Assembly: GCA_947173485.1 (NCBI GenBank)
Contig: CAMWFH010000011.1
Coordinates: 20,589 to 84,588 of the forward strand
From: an uncultured Clostridia bacterium
GTDB taxonomy: Bacteria > Bacillota > Clostridia > Oscillospirales > Oscillospiraceae
Length of the DNA stretch: 64,000 nucleotides
Direction: 5' to 3'
The notes below the pieces were generated by a model. The model saw only the letters and a program-made list of their open reading frames with translations, did not search any database and had not been told where the DNA came from. The position numbers and the translations under genes are program-made. Positions 9,450 through 18,629 of this stretch are shown in pieces; positions within the stretch are counted from its first letter, which is position 1, and the number at the start of each line of letters is the position of its first letter.

Positions 9450-9471
9450 GCCGCCCGCGGGCGGCTTTTTT
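9450..9471 (+). terminator. Terminator-like hairpin facing against the operon
   Basis: A 16-bp perfect palindrome (9450-9465) is followed by six T's on the plus strand only. It lies in the gap between two minus-strand genes (GH130_1 and manA). It can act as an intrinsic terminator only for transcription running antisense to the operon. As a minus-strand hairpin it could instead protect mRNA ends. Confidence 0.5.
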
Positions 9472-9483
9472 GTGGCTTGCCGC

Positions 9484-10665
9484 TCAAGGCTGCCGCTGTA
9501 GATAGGCTAGGTTTTTCTCCACCAGTGCCCGCCGCTGCTTCACGCAGTCCACACTGCGCAGGGGGTCGGCGGGGGTGTGGAGGGCGAAGTCCACCAGCCG
9601 GTCCAAGGTGGTGGAGGCCACATGGAGCCGGGTGTCGGCGGAGGCGTAGTAGATATACACGCTGCCGTCGTCGTCCACGATGGCCCCGTTGGTGAAGGCC
9701 ACGTTGCTCACGTCCCCCACCCGCTCGTCCCCCCTGGGGGCGATCAGGAACCCGGAGGGCTCGGCGATGACCCTTGCCGGGTCCTCCAGGGCGGTCATGA
9801 ACACATAGACCACATACCGCAGGCCGGCGGCGGTGTTGCGCACGCCGTGGGCGATGTGGAGCCAGCCGGCCCCGGTCTTGATGGGCACGGCCCCCGCGCC
9901 GTTCTTCACCTCGGTGATGGTGTGGTACCGCCGGGGACTGGTGATGCGCTCATGGCCGATGACGGGATGGGTGATGTCCTCACAGAGGCCAAAGCCGATG
10001 CCGCCCCCGGAGCCGGTGTCGATAAAGCCGTCCATGGGCCGGGTGAAGAAGGCGTATTTCCCCTCCACCAGCTCCGGCAGCAGACAGACGTTGCGCTGCT
10101 GGGGGCTCTCCTGGGTCACCAGATCCGGCAGACGCTCCCAGGTCTCCAGGTCCTTTGTTCTGACGATGCCCGCCGCCGCCACGGCGGCGGAGAGGTCCGG
10201 GTCGCTGGGGTCCTTGCGCTCAGAGCAGAACACCCCGTAGATCCACCCGTCCTCGTGCTGGGTCAGGCGCATATCGTAGACGTTGGTCTCCGACCGGCAG
10301 GTGTCCGGCAGCAGGATGGGGTAGTCCCGGAACCGGAAGCCCTCCGTGGGGCTCTCGCTCTCCGCCACGGCGAAGAAGCTCTTCCGGTCGTTGCCCTCCA
10401 CCCGGGCCACCAGGCAGTACCTGTCCCCCAGCTTGATCGCCCCGGCGTTGAACACCGCGTTGACCCCCAGCCGCTCCATAAAGAAGGGGTCGGTCTCCGG
10501 GTCCAGGTCGTAGCGCCAGATGAGGGGCGCGTGGTCCCGGGTGAGGACCGGATGCTCCCAGCGGGTGAAGATACCGTTGTAGAAGTCACTGGGCCGGTTG
10601 GGCCGGGCGATCAGGGCCTCATACCGGGCCGTCTCCCGCCTTAGGGCGGTCTCAAACGAAAACAT
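9484..10665 (-). CDS. GH130_1 4-O-beta-mannosyl-glucose phosphorylase
   Basis: Reversible phosphorolysis of beta-1,4-mannosyl-glucose to mannose-1-phosphate and glucose. The 393-residue protein shows the GH130 five-bladed propeller pattern: [28 protein letters not shown], then the YDMRL motif whose Asp131 matches the catalytic acid position of the characterised GH130_1 enzyme. Later motifs include [24 protein letters not shown] and [11 protein letters not shown]. The start ATG 10665 follows AAGGAGG and overlaps the epimerase stop. It is cytoplasmic, with no signal peptide. Epimerase plus GH130_1 plus GH130_2 is the standard intracellular mannan set, so this enzyme should take the epimerised disaccharide. 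Confidence 0.92.
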   Translation of the reverse strand: MFSFETALRRETARYEALIARPNRPSDFYNGIFTRWEHPVLTRDHAPLIWRYDLDPETDPFFMERLGVNAVFNAGAIKLGDRYCLVARVEGNDRKSFFAVAESESPTEGFRFRDYPILLPDTCRSETNVYDMRLTQHEDGWIYGVFCSERKDPSDPDLSAAVAAAGIVRTKDLETWERLPDLVTQESPQQRNVCLLPELVEGKYAFFTRPMDGFIDTGSGGGIGFGLCEDITHPVIGHERITSPRRYHTITEVKNGAGAVPIKTGAGWLHIAHGVRNTAAGLRYVVYVFMTALEDPARVIAEPSGFLIAPRGDERVGDVSNVAFTNGAIVDDDGSVYIYYASADTRLHVASTTLDRLVDFALHTPADPLRSVDCVKQRRALVEKNLAYLQRQP

Positions 10666-11836
10666 CAGGGTCCCTCCTTATCAGCTCCAGGCACATCCGC
10701 CCGTTGTGGTAGGGGCACTTCCAGGGCTCCACGATGGGCTTGCCCTGGTCCGGCGTCCCGTTCTCGTCCAGCCGCCAGTACCACTCCCCGCCGGGCCGGT
10801 GGTCCGTCACCTTTTCGGTGATGTACCGCCAGACGGCGGCGGCGGCGTCCCGGCAGTCGGTCCGGTCCGGGTGCTTGCCGAACTCGTTCACCAGCCCCAG
10901 CACCGCCTCCGCCTGGACCCACCAGACCCGGTGGCCGTCCACCCGGCCCTCCTCGCACTCGTTGGCGATCGAGGCGCCGTCGAAGGCGTCCCGGAGGACG
11001 CTGCGGGCCAGGTCGGAGTCGATGGCGGCGATCTTCTCCGCCAGCGCCGGCTTTCCCAGCAGCTTACAGCCCCAGTCGATGAGCCAGCTGCTCTCGATGT
11101 CGTGGCCGTAGCTGGTCAGGTCGATGAGAGGGCGGTAGTCCAGGTCGAAGAACACCTTCTGCCGCCTCCGGTCCGGGTCGTAGATCCTGCCGGCGTAGAT
11201 GTCCAAGATCCGCTCCATGGCCCGGCCCACCGCCGGGTCCCGGCTGGCCTGGTAGAGCCCGGCGTAGCCCTCAAAGACGTGGAGCAGGGTGTTCATGGTC
11301 CGCTCCGCCATCACCCCGTTCTCCGACAGCTTCTCGTTGGAGATGGGGGAGAAGTCCCGGGAGAAGGCCTCCAGATAGCCCTCCGCGTCGGTACACCGCT
11401 CCTCGATCAGCCGGAACAGGGACCGGGCCAGGGCCAAAGGCTCCTCCTCGCCGGTGAGGCGGGCATAGGCGGAGAGGGCGTAGATGGCGAAGGCTTGGTC
11501 ATAGGTGTGCTTGCTGTCGTCCAGGGGCTTGCCGTCGTAGGTCACCGACCAGTAGACCCCGCCATAGTCCCGGTCCAGGCAGTGGTCCCGGAGGAAGAGA
11601 TAGGCGTGGCGGGCGTAGGGGAAGAGACTGCCGTCTCCCAGTCCCATAGCCGCCTCTGAGAAGAACCAGAGGATGCGGCTGTTGAGGATGCACCCCTTCT
11701 CCGCCTTCCTGTCCACCTGGTGGCGGAAGTCCATATAGCCGTAGTAGCCGCCGAACGTATCGTCCCGGAGGGCCTGCCAGAAGGGCAGCAGCCGCTCTGT
11801 CAGCATGGCGCTGGCGGCGTTGGCGATGCGCTCCAT
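10652..11836 (-). CDS. Mannobiose/cellobiose 2-epimerase (AGE family)
   Basis: Epimerises the reducing-end sugar of beta-1,4-mannobiose to give mannosyl-glucose, the substrate of the adjacent GH130_1. The 394-residue alpha6/alpha6-barrel protein has AGE-family motifs: [45 protein letters not shown] and the C-terminal [13 protein letters not shown], which carry the His residues used for catalysis. ATG 11836 lies eight bases after GGAGG; an upstream GTG overlaps the ribosome site. The start is 14 bp from the GH130_2 stop. Cellobiose 2-epimerase activity is the alternative, but two GH130 neighbours point to mannobiose. Confidence 0.9.
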   Translation of the reverse strand: MERIANAASAMLTERLLPFWQALRDDTFGGYYGYMDFRHQVDRKAEKGCILNSRILWFFSEAAMGLGDGSLFPYARHAYLFLRDHCLDRDYGGVYWSVTYDGKPLDDSKHTYDQAFAIYALSAYARLTGEEEPLALARSLFRLIEERCTDAEGYLEAFSRDFSPISNEKLSENGVMAERTMNTLLHVFEGYAGLYQASRDPAVGRAMERILDIYAGRIYDPDRRRQKVFFDLDYRPLIDLTSYGHDIESSWLIDWGCKLLGKPALAEKIAAIDSDLARSVLRDAFDGASIANECEEGRVDGHRVWWVQAEAVLGLVNEFGKHPDRTDCRDAAAAVWRYITEKVTDHRPGGEWYWRLDENGTPDQGKPIVEPWKCPYHNGRMCLELIRRDPDVFV

Positions 11837-11850
11837 GCCGGTCACCTCCT

Positions 11851-12864
11851 TCAGCGCTTTCCCAGTTCCCGGTCGCTCTCGCTCAGCTGACTGTTGGCCT
11901 TGATGTAGCCCACCACCTCGTCCACGGTGGTGAAGGCCAGGCCCACATAGCTGTCGGCACAGCCGTAATAGACAGCGATGCGTCCGGTCTCGCTGTCGGC
12001 CAGGGCGGCGCAGGGGAAGCAGACGTTGGGCACGAAGCCCCGCTCCTCATACCACTCCGTCGGCGTCAGCAGGAAGTTCTGGCACCGGTAGAGGACCCGG
12101 CTGGGCTCGTCGATATCCAGGATCGCCCCGCCGATGGAGTAGACGAAGCCGTTACAGGTGCCGGTGACGCCGTGGTAGAACAGCAGCCAGCCCTCGTCCG
12201 TCTCGATAGGGGCGGCCCCGCCGCCGATCTTCACGCTCTCCCACCAGTGGCTGGACTTGCCCATCACATGGCGGTGGCGGCCCCAGAAGGTAAGGTCCGG
12301 ACTCTGGCTGAGGAAGATATCGCCAAAGGGGGTGTGGCTGGAGTCGGAGGGGCGGGAGAGCATGGTGTACAGCCCGCCGATCTTCCGGGGGAACAGCACC
12401 GCGTTGCGGTTGAAGGGGATGAAGGGATCCTCCAGCCGGGTGAAGGTCTTGAAGTCCTGCGTCTTGGCCATGCCGATGGAGGCGCCGTAAAAGTCCTGGC
12501 ACCAGATGGCGTAGTAGGTGTCCTCCACCTGCACCAGCCGGGGGTCGTAGGCGTATACCGGCTGGGCCGGCGCGCCCTGGTCATCCACGAAGTGGATCTT
12601 CTCCGGCTCAAAGGCCCAATGGATGCCGTCGCCGCTGCGGCCTAGGTAGATGTAGGGCACGCCGTTGATCTGCTCCCCCCGGAACACGCCGATGAAGGCG
12701 CGCTCATAGGGGATCACGGCGCTGTTGAAGATCCGGGCCACGCCGGGGAGGGGGTCCCGCGGGATGATCGGGTTGGCGTCATACCGCCACAGGGGCGCGC
12801 TGCTGCCGACAGGCCGGTCCTGCCAGGGGATATTGGGCAGAGCGGGACAGATCAGCTTGCTCAT
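11851..12864 (-). CDS. GH130_2 beta-1,4-mannooligosaccharide phosphorylase
   Basis: Phosphorolyses beta-1,4-mannooligosaccharides from the non-reducing end, giving mannose-1-phosphate. The 337-residue propeller protein shows the GH130 N-terminal NPIIP motif, the catalytic-type Asp107 in YAYDPRL, GGGAAPIETDEGWLLFYHGV and the C-terminal IAVYYGCADSYVGLAFT. It is shorter than the GH130_1 next door and lacks its N-terminal helical extension, as expected for subfamily 2. There is no signal peptide, so it acts on imported sugars. It is the first enzyme gene after the transporter genes in the minus-strand operon. Confidence 0.91.
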   Translation of the reverse strand: MSKLICPALPNIPWQDRPVGSSAPLWRYDANPIIPRDPLPGVARIFNSAVIPYERAFIGVFRGEQINGVPYIYLGRSGDGIHWAFEPEKIHFVDDQGAPAQPVYAYDPRLVQVEDTYYAIWCQDFYGASIGMAKTQDFKTFTRLEDPFIPFNRNAVLFPRKIGGLYTMLSRPSDSSHTPFGDIFLSQSPDLTFWGRHRHVMGKSSHWWESVKIGGGAAPIETDEGWLLFYHGVTGTCNGFVYSIGGAILDIDEPSRVLYRCQNFLLTPTEWYEERGFVPNVCFPCAALADSETGRIAVYYGCADSYVGLAFTTVDEVVGYIKANSQLSESDRELGKR

Positions 12865-12871
12865 GGGGCAC

Positions 12872-13723
12872 CTATCCTTTCACCGCGCCGGCCGCCATAC
12901 CGCTGTAGATGTGGTCCTGGCACAGCAGGAAGACGATGAGGGCGGGGATGATGGTGATGATGACGCCGGCGCAGATGTAGTTGTACTGACTGCCGTAGGG
13001 ACCGGTGAAGGTGTACAGGGCGGTGGAGATGGTCCGCAGGTAGTCGTGGGTCAGGTACAGGTTGGACATATAGTACTCGTTGTAGATGCTCACGCCCTTC
13101 AGCACGCAGCTGGTGACGATGGCGGGCTTCAGCAGGGGGAAGAGGATCTTGAAGAACACGCCGAAGTAGGTGCAGCCATCGATGATCCCGCTCTCGTCCA
13201 ATGTCACCGGCAGGTTCTCGAAGAATTGCAGGAAGATGTAGATCGAGATGATGTCGGTGCCGCAGAGGACGATGATGTAGCCATACAGGTGGTTGATCAG
13301 GCCCAGGGAGTACATGATCTGGTAGACCGTCACCTGGGTGGCGATGCCGGGGATCAGGGAGGCGAACATGAAGAGGTTGCGGATCGTGCCGTTGCCCACG
13401 AACCGGAACCGGTTCAGCACATAGGCCAGGGTGGCGCTGAAGAAGATGGACAGCACCAGCACGAACAGCAGCACGATGGTGGTGTTGCGGAAACCGGTGA
13501 ACATACTGGCCTTGGTCCAGGCCTCCTTGAAGTTAGTCAGGTAGGCGAAGGAGGCGGGCAGGTCCAGGGGGGAGGTGGACTGGTACTCCTCGTTGGTCTT
13601 GAAGGCGGTGAGGACGCAGACCACCACCGGCAGCACCGCCACGATGGAGGCGCCGATCAGGGAGACATACTTCAGGATGCTGAACAGGATGGACCCCGGG
13701 GTCCTGGCTCTCAGCTTGCTCAT
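12872..13723 (-). CDS. Sugar ABC permease, MalG type
   Basis: The second permease of a CUT1 oligosaccharide importer, 283 residues with about six membrane segments. The EAA loop reads ESGIIDGCTYFGVFFKILFPLLKP, where a cysteine-containing GCTYFG replaces the usual GAS/A.. pattern. The ATG 13723 is placed at SKLRART and lies just past the stop of the first permease, so the pair is coupled. It works with the permease at 13725-14741 and the binding protein at 14787-16193. The missing ATPase is probably the MsmX-like gene at 5.7 kb. Confidence 0.9.
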   Translation of the reverse strand: MSKLRARTPGSILFSILKYVSLIGASIVAVLPVVVCVLTAFKTNEEYQSTSPLDLPASFAYLTNFKEAWTKASMFTGFRNTTIVLLFVLVLSIFFSATLAYVLNRFRFVGNGTIRNLFMFASLIPGIATQVTVYQIMYSLGLINHLYGYIIVLCGTDIISIYIFLQFFENLPVTLDESGIIDGCTYFGVFFKILFPLLKPAIVTSCVLKGVSIYNEYYMSNLYLTHDYLRTISTALYTFTGPYGSQYNYICAGVIITIIPALIVFLLCQDHIYSGMAAGAVKG

Positions 13724-13724
13724 A

Positions 13725-14741
13725 TCACGCACCTGCCTTTCCGGCGGCCTTCTTGGCGGCATAGCGCTCGTTGCGCAGCCGGGGCTTGGGGTCGCTGCCG
13801 TCGTCGCTGGCCTTGAAGGCGTACTTGAAGAAGAGCTTCTGGCCCACGGTGCAGAGGATGATGATGGCCAGCAGGACGATGGCCATGGCGCAGGCCAGGC
13901 CCACCTTCTGGTTCTCGTGGGCGATCCGGTTCATGATGACGAAGTAGGTGCCGGTGCCCATAGTGCCGTTGGTGATGACGTAGGGGGGCTCGAAGGCGCA
14001 CAGGGACCCGGAGATGGACAGGATCAGGTTCAGCACGATGATGGTCTTGATGGAGGGGAGGATGATGTAGCGGAACTTCTGCCAGTTGTTGGCCCCGTCC
14101 AGGGCGCAGGCCTCGTAGAGGCTGTTGTCCACGCTCATCATGGCCCCCATGAACATGACCATGTTCTGGCCGGTGTAGCGCCAGACGGAGGTGGCCGCCA
14201 GGCAGATGTTGTTGATCTTGGTGTTCTGGAGCCACAGGGGGATGTTCTCCTCCGCCACGCCCAGGGCCATCAGGATGTTGTCCAGCACATAGCCGTGGGC
14301 GTAGAAGAACTTGAAGATGAAGCCTACAGCGATGCCGCAGATCAGGTAGGGGAAGAAGAGGCAGGCCTTGTACAGGTTGGACCCCTTCACCTTGAACACC
14401 ATCAGGGAGGCGAAGAACAGGGCCAGAGCCAGCTGGACCACCGCGCCGCCCATGTAGAACACGCTGACCCAAAGGGTCTTGAAGCAGTCGTCCCGCTTAA
14501 AGACGTTGATGTAGTTCTTCAGCCCTACGAAGGTGCCCTCGCTGAGATAGTTGCGGTCATAGAAGCTGAACTGGATCATCTTGAAGAAGGGCAGGTAGGT
14601 GAACATAAAGAGCAGGATCATGGGCAGGATCATGAACGTCACAATCACCAGGATCCGCTGGCGCTTCCCGTTGTCGAAGAAGCCCCGCAGCCCACCGGCC
14701 TTCGGCTCCTGCACGGCGGCAGTGCCTGGGGTAGTTTTCAT
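13725..14741 (-). CDS. Sugar ABC permease, MalF/UgpA type
   Basis: The first permease of the CUT1 importer, 338 residues with six main membrane segments and a cytoplasmic N-terminal extension. Its EAA loop is YEACALDGANNWQKFRYIILPSIK, the typical CUT1 form. ATG 14741 follows AGGAGGT. It lies 45 bp downstream of the binding protein gene. The Arg/Lys-rich C-terminal tail runs into the start of the MalG-type gene. Substrate assignment to mannooligosaccharides rests on the operon. Confidence 0.9.
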   Translation of the reverse strand: MKTTPGTAAVQEPKAGGLRGFFDNGKRQRILVIVTFMILPMILLFMFTYLPFFKMIQFSFYDRNYLSEGTFVGLKNYINVFKRDDCFKTLWVSVFYMGGAVVQLALALFFASLMVFKVKGSNLYKACLFFPYLICGIAVGFIFKFFYAHGYVLDNILMALGVAEENIPLWLQNTKINNICLAATSVWRYTGQNMVMFMGAMMSVDNSLYEACALDGANNWQKFRYIILPSIKTIIVLNLILSISGSLCAFEPPYVITNGTMGTGTYFVIMNRIAHENQKVGLACAMAIVLLAIIILCTVGQKLFFKYAFKASDDGSDPKPRLRNERYAAKKAAGKAGA

Positions 14742-14786
14742 GATTTTGGACCTCCTACAGCAAATATCGAGAGGAAGGATCGGCGC

Positions 14787-16193
14787 TTAGAATAGGATCT
14801 CCATCTCCAGCTCCTCCTGGGCGCTGGTCCACTTCTGGTTCCACTCGTCCATGATCTCGTCGATGGTCTTGTCCTTCAGGATGGCGTGCTCCACGATGGT
14901 GCAGTCGGGGTAGTCGTCGTTGTTGATGCCCACCTCGCTGAGCAGGTTGACCTTGTCGAACTCGTCCTCCTTCCCCTCGGGGGCGGCGGCGTTGCTCAGC
15001 AGCTCGATGCCGGCGAAGTCGTCCAGGAAGTCGGGCATGGGGGCGCTCTTCAGGGCGGGGATGCAGTTCTCATCCTGGAAGATGGTGGACTCCTCCAGCA
15101 GCCACTTCAGATAGACCATGGAGGCCAGCTGCTGGTTCTCATCGGCCATCTTGTTGATGGCGTAGCTGTAGTTGCCGCCGGCGGCGGTGACCCGTGTCCC
15201 CTCGCTGTTGGTCACGGTGATGGGGAAGGGCATATAGGCCACATCCTCCGGCCTGTCGCCGGCCTCCCGGAACTGCTGGACCGCCCAGGAGCCTAGGACC
15301 ATGCAGCCGATCTCGCCCCGATTGATCATGCCCTTGCAGCCCTCCCAGTCGGAGCTCATGGGGTCCTTCTCTACCAGGCCCCGGGCCACGGATTCATAGA
15401 GGATGTTGTACACGGCGTAGGGGCCGTTGCCGTCGCTGCGCTTGGAGAAGGGATTCGCGGTGTGGACGATCTTATAGTTGCGGAAATCCGGGTCCCCCAG
15501 AGCGGCCACGGCGATATAGGCGTCCCAGGCGCCCATGGGCCACTTGGCGGCGAAGTTGGTGTAGAGGGGGATGGCGTCGGTCTTGTCCTTGATGTCCTGG
15601 AGGCACTGGAGGAACGCCTCCGGGGTGGCGGGCAGGGGCTTCAGGCTGGGGTCGGCGTCCAGCTTGTCCTGGTCGGAGGTGTAGCCGGCGGCCTCAAAGA
15701 CGGCCTTGTTGTAGGCCACGCCCTCCACATTGCCGCCGTTGGCGATGCCGTAGACCTTGCCGTCAAAGGACTTGTCGGGGATGAACTGGTAGCGCTGGTC
15801 CAGGGTGTCCATGTCGCCCAGCACGGCGAAGTAGTCGCCCATGGCGCTCTTGGCCACGGTGGTGGGGATGAAGCAGATGTCGCCCCAGTCGCCGTTGGGC
15901 AGGCGCAGGTTCAGGGATTCCTCGTAGTCGGTGATGCCCTCGTAGACCACCGTGATATTGGGGTAGAGCTGGTGGAACTCCTCGGCATAGCGGGCGTACA
16001 CGGTGTCAATGATATCGGTGCGGTTGGTCAGGACCTTGATGGTGGCGGTGATGTCCTGATAGTCGGTGCCCAGATCGATCTCATCGATCTTAGGCAAGTT
16101 GACCTCGGGCGCTTCCTTCTTCTTGCCGCCGCAGGCGGTCAGCAAGCTGAGCACCATGGTCAGGGCCAGGATAAGAGACAATGCTTTCTTCAT
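14787..16193 (-). CDS. Mannooligosaccharide-type ABC binding lipoprotein
   Basis: Captures oligosaccharides outside the membrane for the two permeases encoded directly downstream. The 468-residue protein has signal peptide residues 1-20 and lipobox LLTAC with Cys21, then a CUT1 solute-binding fold (KVLTNRTDII start, YSYAINKMADENQQLASM near the C-terminus). ATG 16193 follows AGGAGG. It is the first gene of the minus-strand operon, directly behind a TTGACT-17-TATACT promoter and two TAAGCTAA operator candidates. Mannan-type specificity is inferred from the enzymes in the operon. Confidence 0.9.
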   Translation of the reverse strand: MKKALSLILALTMVLSLLTACGGKKKEAPEVNLPKIDEIDLGTDYQDITATIKVLTNRTDIIDTVYARYAEEFHQLYPNITVVYEGITDYEESLNLRLPNGDWGDICFIPTTVAKSAMGDYFAVLGDMDTLDQRYQFIPDKSFDGKVYGIANGGNVEGVAYNKAVFEAAGYTSDQDKLDADPSLKPLPATPEAFLQCLQDIKDKTDAIPLYTNFAAKWPMGAWDAYIAVAALGDPDFRNYKIVHTANPFSKRSDGNGPYAVYNILYESVARGLVEKDPMSSDWEGCKGMINRGEIGCMVLGSWAVQQFREAGDRPEDVAYMPFPITVTNSEGTRVTAAGGNYSYAINKMADENQQLASMVYLKWLLEESTIFQDENCIPALKSAPMPDFLDDFAGIELLSNAAAPEGKEDEFDKVNLLSEVGINNDDYPDCTIVEHAILKDKTIDEIMDEWNQKWTSAQEELEMEILF

Positions 16194-16226
16194 GTGTGTT
16201 CCTCCTATTCGTCAGTGGGCTAGAGC

Positions 16227-16234
16227 TAAGCTAA
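16227..16234 (+). promoter_or_regulatory. Candidate LacI-family operator, copy 1
   Basis: TAAGCTAA in the leader of the binding-protein operon, downstream of its -10 element. The same octamer occurs inverted at 16248-16255 and again between the lacI and CE2 promoters. Confidence 0.55.
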
Positions 16235-16247
16235 CTGGCGGAGAAAA

Positions 16248-16255
16248 TTAGCTTA
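16248..16255 (-). promoter_or_regulatory. Candidate LacI-family operator, copy 2
   Basis: Read on the minus strand this is TAAGCTAA in the context AAATTTAAGCTAATTTT. It agrees at 15 of 17 positions with the site at 17501-17517. It lies just downstream of the expected transcription start of the binding-protein operon, a position suited to repression. Confidence 0.65.
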
Positions 16256-16272
16256 AATTTAGCCTTTTCATA

Positions 16273-16301
16273 AGTATATATCTACCTCAAAAATTAGTCA
16301 A
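16273..16301 (-). promoter_or_regulatory. Sigma-A promoter of the binding-protein operon
   Basis: On the minus strand, TTGACT (16301-16296), a 17-base spacer and TATACT (16278-16273). It reads toward the binding-protein gene at 16193 with about 75 bases of leader holding two operator candidates. Confidence 0.8.
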
Positions 16302-16365
16302 TAACGGGATAAAAATTTAGGCGTTTTAGATAGATCAAAAATGAATTTTTTGTGAATGACGACAG

Positions 16366-16405
16366 GCAAAAAAACACAGCGGGCAGACGATCGTCGTCTG
16401 CCCGC
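16366..16405 (-). terminator. Intrinsic terminator of the LacI-type gene
   Basis: A 12-bp perfect stem (16379-16390 with 16394-16405) is followed on the minus strand by TGTGTTTTTTT. It separates the regulator transcript from the operon promoter at 16301. Confidence 0.88.
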
Positions 16406-16427
16406 CGTGGGGGGATATAGGGAGCGC

Positions 16428-17426
16428 TCACATGGGCGGGGCCCCGGTGCTGTCCCGGACCACCAGGCGGCCGGGGACCACATAGGTCATAGAGGGCGTG
16501 GGCTCCTTGCGGATCTTCTGGGCCAGCAGCTCCACCGCCTGCTCCGCCATCTGCTCCACGTTGACCCGGTAGGTGGTCAGCGGGGGCCGGGAGAGCTGGG
16601 CGAAGCGGAAATCGTCGTAGCCGCAGACGGCGATGTCCTCCGGCACCCGGTGGCCCAGCTTTTGGAGGGCCTCCGTCAAGTTGTAGGCCACCTCGTCGCA
16701 GCTGCACAGGAAGGCCTCCGGCAGCTCCGCCGGCAGGTCGAAGGGGATGAACTCCCCGTTCTCGTCCCGGTCCTCCAGGAGCCAGTCCTCCCGGGGGCGC
16801 AGCCCCGCCAGGCGCAGGGTGCGCTGGTAGCCTAAGTACCGGTCCATGATGCTGGAGGTGGACAGGATGCTGCCCACGAAGCCGATCTTCCGCCGGCCCA
16901 GGGACAGCAGGTGCCGGGTCAGGGCGGAGCCGCCCTCGTAGTTGTCGCTGCACACGCAGTCCCAGGGCAGGTCCGGCAGATGGAAGTCCAGCTGGAGGCA
17001 GGGCAGCCCCCAGTCCGCTGCCGGGGCCAGATAGGCCGGGGCCAGATTGCCCATAAAGACTACCGCGTCCACCTTCCGCCCCGCTATCAGAGCCGGTTGG
17101 GCGGCGGAACGCTCCGCCTCCTGGGAGACGATCTCCATCATGCACCCCAGGCCCTTCTCCCCGCTGGAGAGGACCAGAAAACGGTATAGATTGGTGTAGA
17201 ACGTGTTCTCCGCGAAGAAGCGGTCCGCCACCAGGACGCCGATGTTGCCCCCCTCCGCCTCGCTGCAGATCTTGGTCCCCTCATAGCCCATCTGCCGGGC
17301 CAAGGCCACCACCTTGGCCCGCATCTCCTCACTGACGCCCGGCTTGCCCGCCAGCGCCTTGGATACGGACACCACGCTGATATGCAGCTGCTCCGCGATG
17401 TCCGCCATCCGAACCGGCTTTCCCAT
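16428..17426 (-). CDS. LacI-family transcriptional regulator of the mannan locus
   Basis: A DNA-binding sugar-responsive regulator of 332 residues. The N-terminal helix-turn-helix reads VRMADIAEQLHISVVSVSKAL with the hinge-region motif RAKVVALARQMGY. The ligand domain is periplasmic-binding-protein-like, with AVCGYDDFRFAQLSRPPLTTYRVN close to its C-terminus. ATG 17426 follows AGGAGG. It is transcribed from its own TTGACG-17-TATAAT promoter and ended by the hairpin at 16379-16405. It lies between the two arms of the locus. It is the obvious candidate to bind the TAAGCTAA sites in both promoter regions. Confidence 0.92.
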   Translation of the reverse strand: MGKPVRMADIAEQLHISVVSVSKALAGKPGVSEEMRAKVVALARQMGYEGTKICSEAEGGNIGVLVADRFFAENTFYTNLYRFLVLSSGEKGLGCMMEIVSQEAERSAAQPALIAGRKVDAVVFMGNLAPAYLAPAADWGLPCLQLDFHLPDLPWDCVCSDNYEGGSALTRHLLSLGRRKIGFVGSILSTSSIMDRYLGYQRTLRLAGLRPREDWLLEDRDENGEFIPFDLPAELPEAFLCSCDEVAYNLTEALQKLGHRVPEDIAVCGYDDFRFAQLSRPPLTTYRVNVEQMAEQAVELLAQKIRKEPTPSMTYVVPGRLVVRDSTGAPPM

Positions 17427-17455
17427 AACGTTCCTCCTATTTTGTCATCGCACCT

Positions 17456-17484
17456 ATTATAATCACTTTCTATTTATTCGTCAA
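17456..17484 (-). promoter_or_regulatory. Sigma-A promoter of the LacI-type gene
   Basis: On the minus strand, TTGACG (17484-17479), a 17-base spacer and TATAAT (17461-17456), about 30 bases ahead of the ATG at 17426. Confidence 0.85.
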
Positions 17485-17503
17485 CCTAGAAGAAAGTTAA
17501 ATA

Positions 17504-17511
17504 TAAGCTAA
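17504..17511 (+). promoter_or_regulatory. Candidate LacI-family operator, copy 3
   Basis: TAAGCTAA in the context AAATATAAGCTAATTAT. It lies between the divergent promoters of the regulator gene and the CE2 operon, nine bases upstream of the CE2 -35 element. It matches the site at 16244-16261. Confidence 0.62.
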
Positions 17512-17519
17512 TTATTTAC

Positions 17520-17548
17520 TTGAAATTTCCTCTCCCCCGTGGTATGCT
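17520..17548 (+). promoter_or_regulatory. Promoter of the CE2-to-GH36 operon
   Basis: TTGAAA (17520-17525), a 17-base spacer and TATGCT (17543-17548). It is located 25 bases before the CE2 start and adjacent to operator copy 3. Confidence 0.65.
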
Positions 17549-17572
17549 GGCGGTGAGAGAGGGGGGACTGCC

Positions 17573-18601
17573 ATGCAGCCGATCTTTTCCTGCCCCCATT
17601 GGCGGGCGATGGGACGTTTCGCGGAGGAGCCCGCCCGGCGTGCCGGCGTGCTGCCCTTGTTCTGGGCCGCCAGCGGGGCGGAGCTCCTGTTCACTGGGGA
17701 GGAGCTGTCCTTTTTCCTGGAGGCGGACTTCCAGCGGTGGGAGCCCTGGATCGTCTTGGAGCTGAACGGCGCGCCGCTGCTGCGGATGCCCCTGGACCGG
17801 GGCGTGAGCCGGGTCTGCCTCTTCCGGGGGATGGCCTCTGGACCGGTGAAGCACGTCCGGCTGTGGAAGGAGACCCAGCCCATGGCGGAGGACGAGCGCC
17901 ACAGTTTGCGCCTTGTGGGCCTGGAGGGCCGGGGCGGGGCGTTCCTGCCCCTGCCGGAGAGGCGGTGGCGGCTGGAGTTCGTAGGGGACAGCCTCACCAG
18001 CGGCGAGGGGCTGGCCGGGGGCCTGGGGGAGACGGACTGGGTCCCCGCCCTGTTCAGTGCCAGCGCCAGCTGGGCCCGCCGGACAGCGGACCTGCTGGGG
18101 GCGGACTTTTGGACCGTCAGCCAGAGCGGCTGGGGGGTCCGCACCGGCTGGGACGGGGATGCCCGCCACGCCCTGCCGGCGATCTATGAGACGGTCTGCG
18201 CTCCAGCGGCGGCGGACGCCTCTCTGGGCAGCCAGCTGCCCTGTGACTTCGGCGCCTGGCCCCCGGACGCGGTGATCGTCAACCTAGGGACCAACGATGC
18301 CGGCGCCATCCAGCGCCTGGGCCTCCCCCAGGGGGAACGGCTCCTGGAGGCGGCGGCGGTCCGGTTCCTGGAGCGGCTCCGGCAGCTGGCCCCCAGGGCC
18401 AAGCTGGTCTGGGCCTACGGTATGTTGGGGGACGATCTCCGTCCGGTCCTGGAGCGGGCTGCGGAGAAGGTGCCGGGGGCGTACTACCTGCCCCTGCCGC
18501 CGGTGACGGAGGAGACTATGGGCTCCCGGCAGCATCCAGGCCCCCTGTGCCATCAGGCGGCGGCGGAGACGGCGGCGGCCTTTTTACGGGGCATCCTTTA
18601 A
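17573..18601 (+). CDS. CE2-like carbohydrate acetyl esterase
   Basis: Removes acetyl groups from imported oligosaccharides so that phosphorylases and epimerase can act. The 342-residue protein has an N-terminal beta-sandwich-like part (about residues 1-125) and a SGNH hydrolase domain. The catalytic Ser140 is in VGDSLTSGEG, the oxyanion motif is NLGTNDAG and His321 is in SRQHPG. This layout and the lack of an obvious Asp partner fit carbohydrate esterase family 2. No signal peptide is present, so it should be cytoplasmic. ATG 17573 follows a G-rich site. It is the first gene of the plus-strand arm. The acetylated mannan substrate is inferred from context. Confidence 0.82.
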   Translation: MQPIFSCPHWRAMGRFAEEPARRAGVLPLFWAASGAELLFTGEELSFFLEADFQRWEPWIVLELNGAPLLRMPLDRGVSRVCLFRGMASGPVKHVRLWKETQPMAEDERHSLRLVGLEGRGGAFLPLPERRWRLEFVGDSLTSGEGLAGGLGETDWVPALFSASASWARRTADLLGADFWTVSQSGWGVRTGWDGDARHALPAIYETVCAPAAADASLGSQLPCDFGAWPPDAVIVNLGTNDAGAIQRLGLPQGERLLEAAAVRFLERLRQLAPRAKLVWAYGMLGDDLRPVLERAAEKVPGAYYLPLPPVTEETMGSRQHPGPLCHQAAAETAAAFLRGIL

Positions 18602-18629
18602 CAATGATGATATATATGGAGGGAACATT

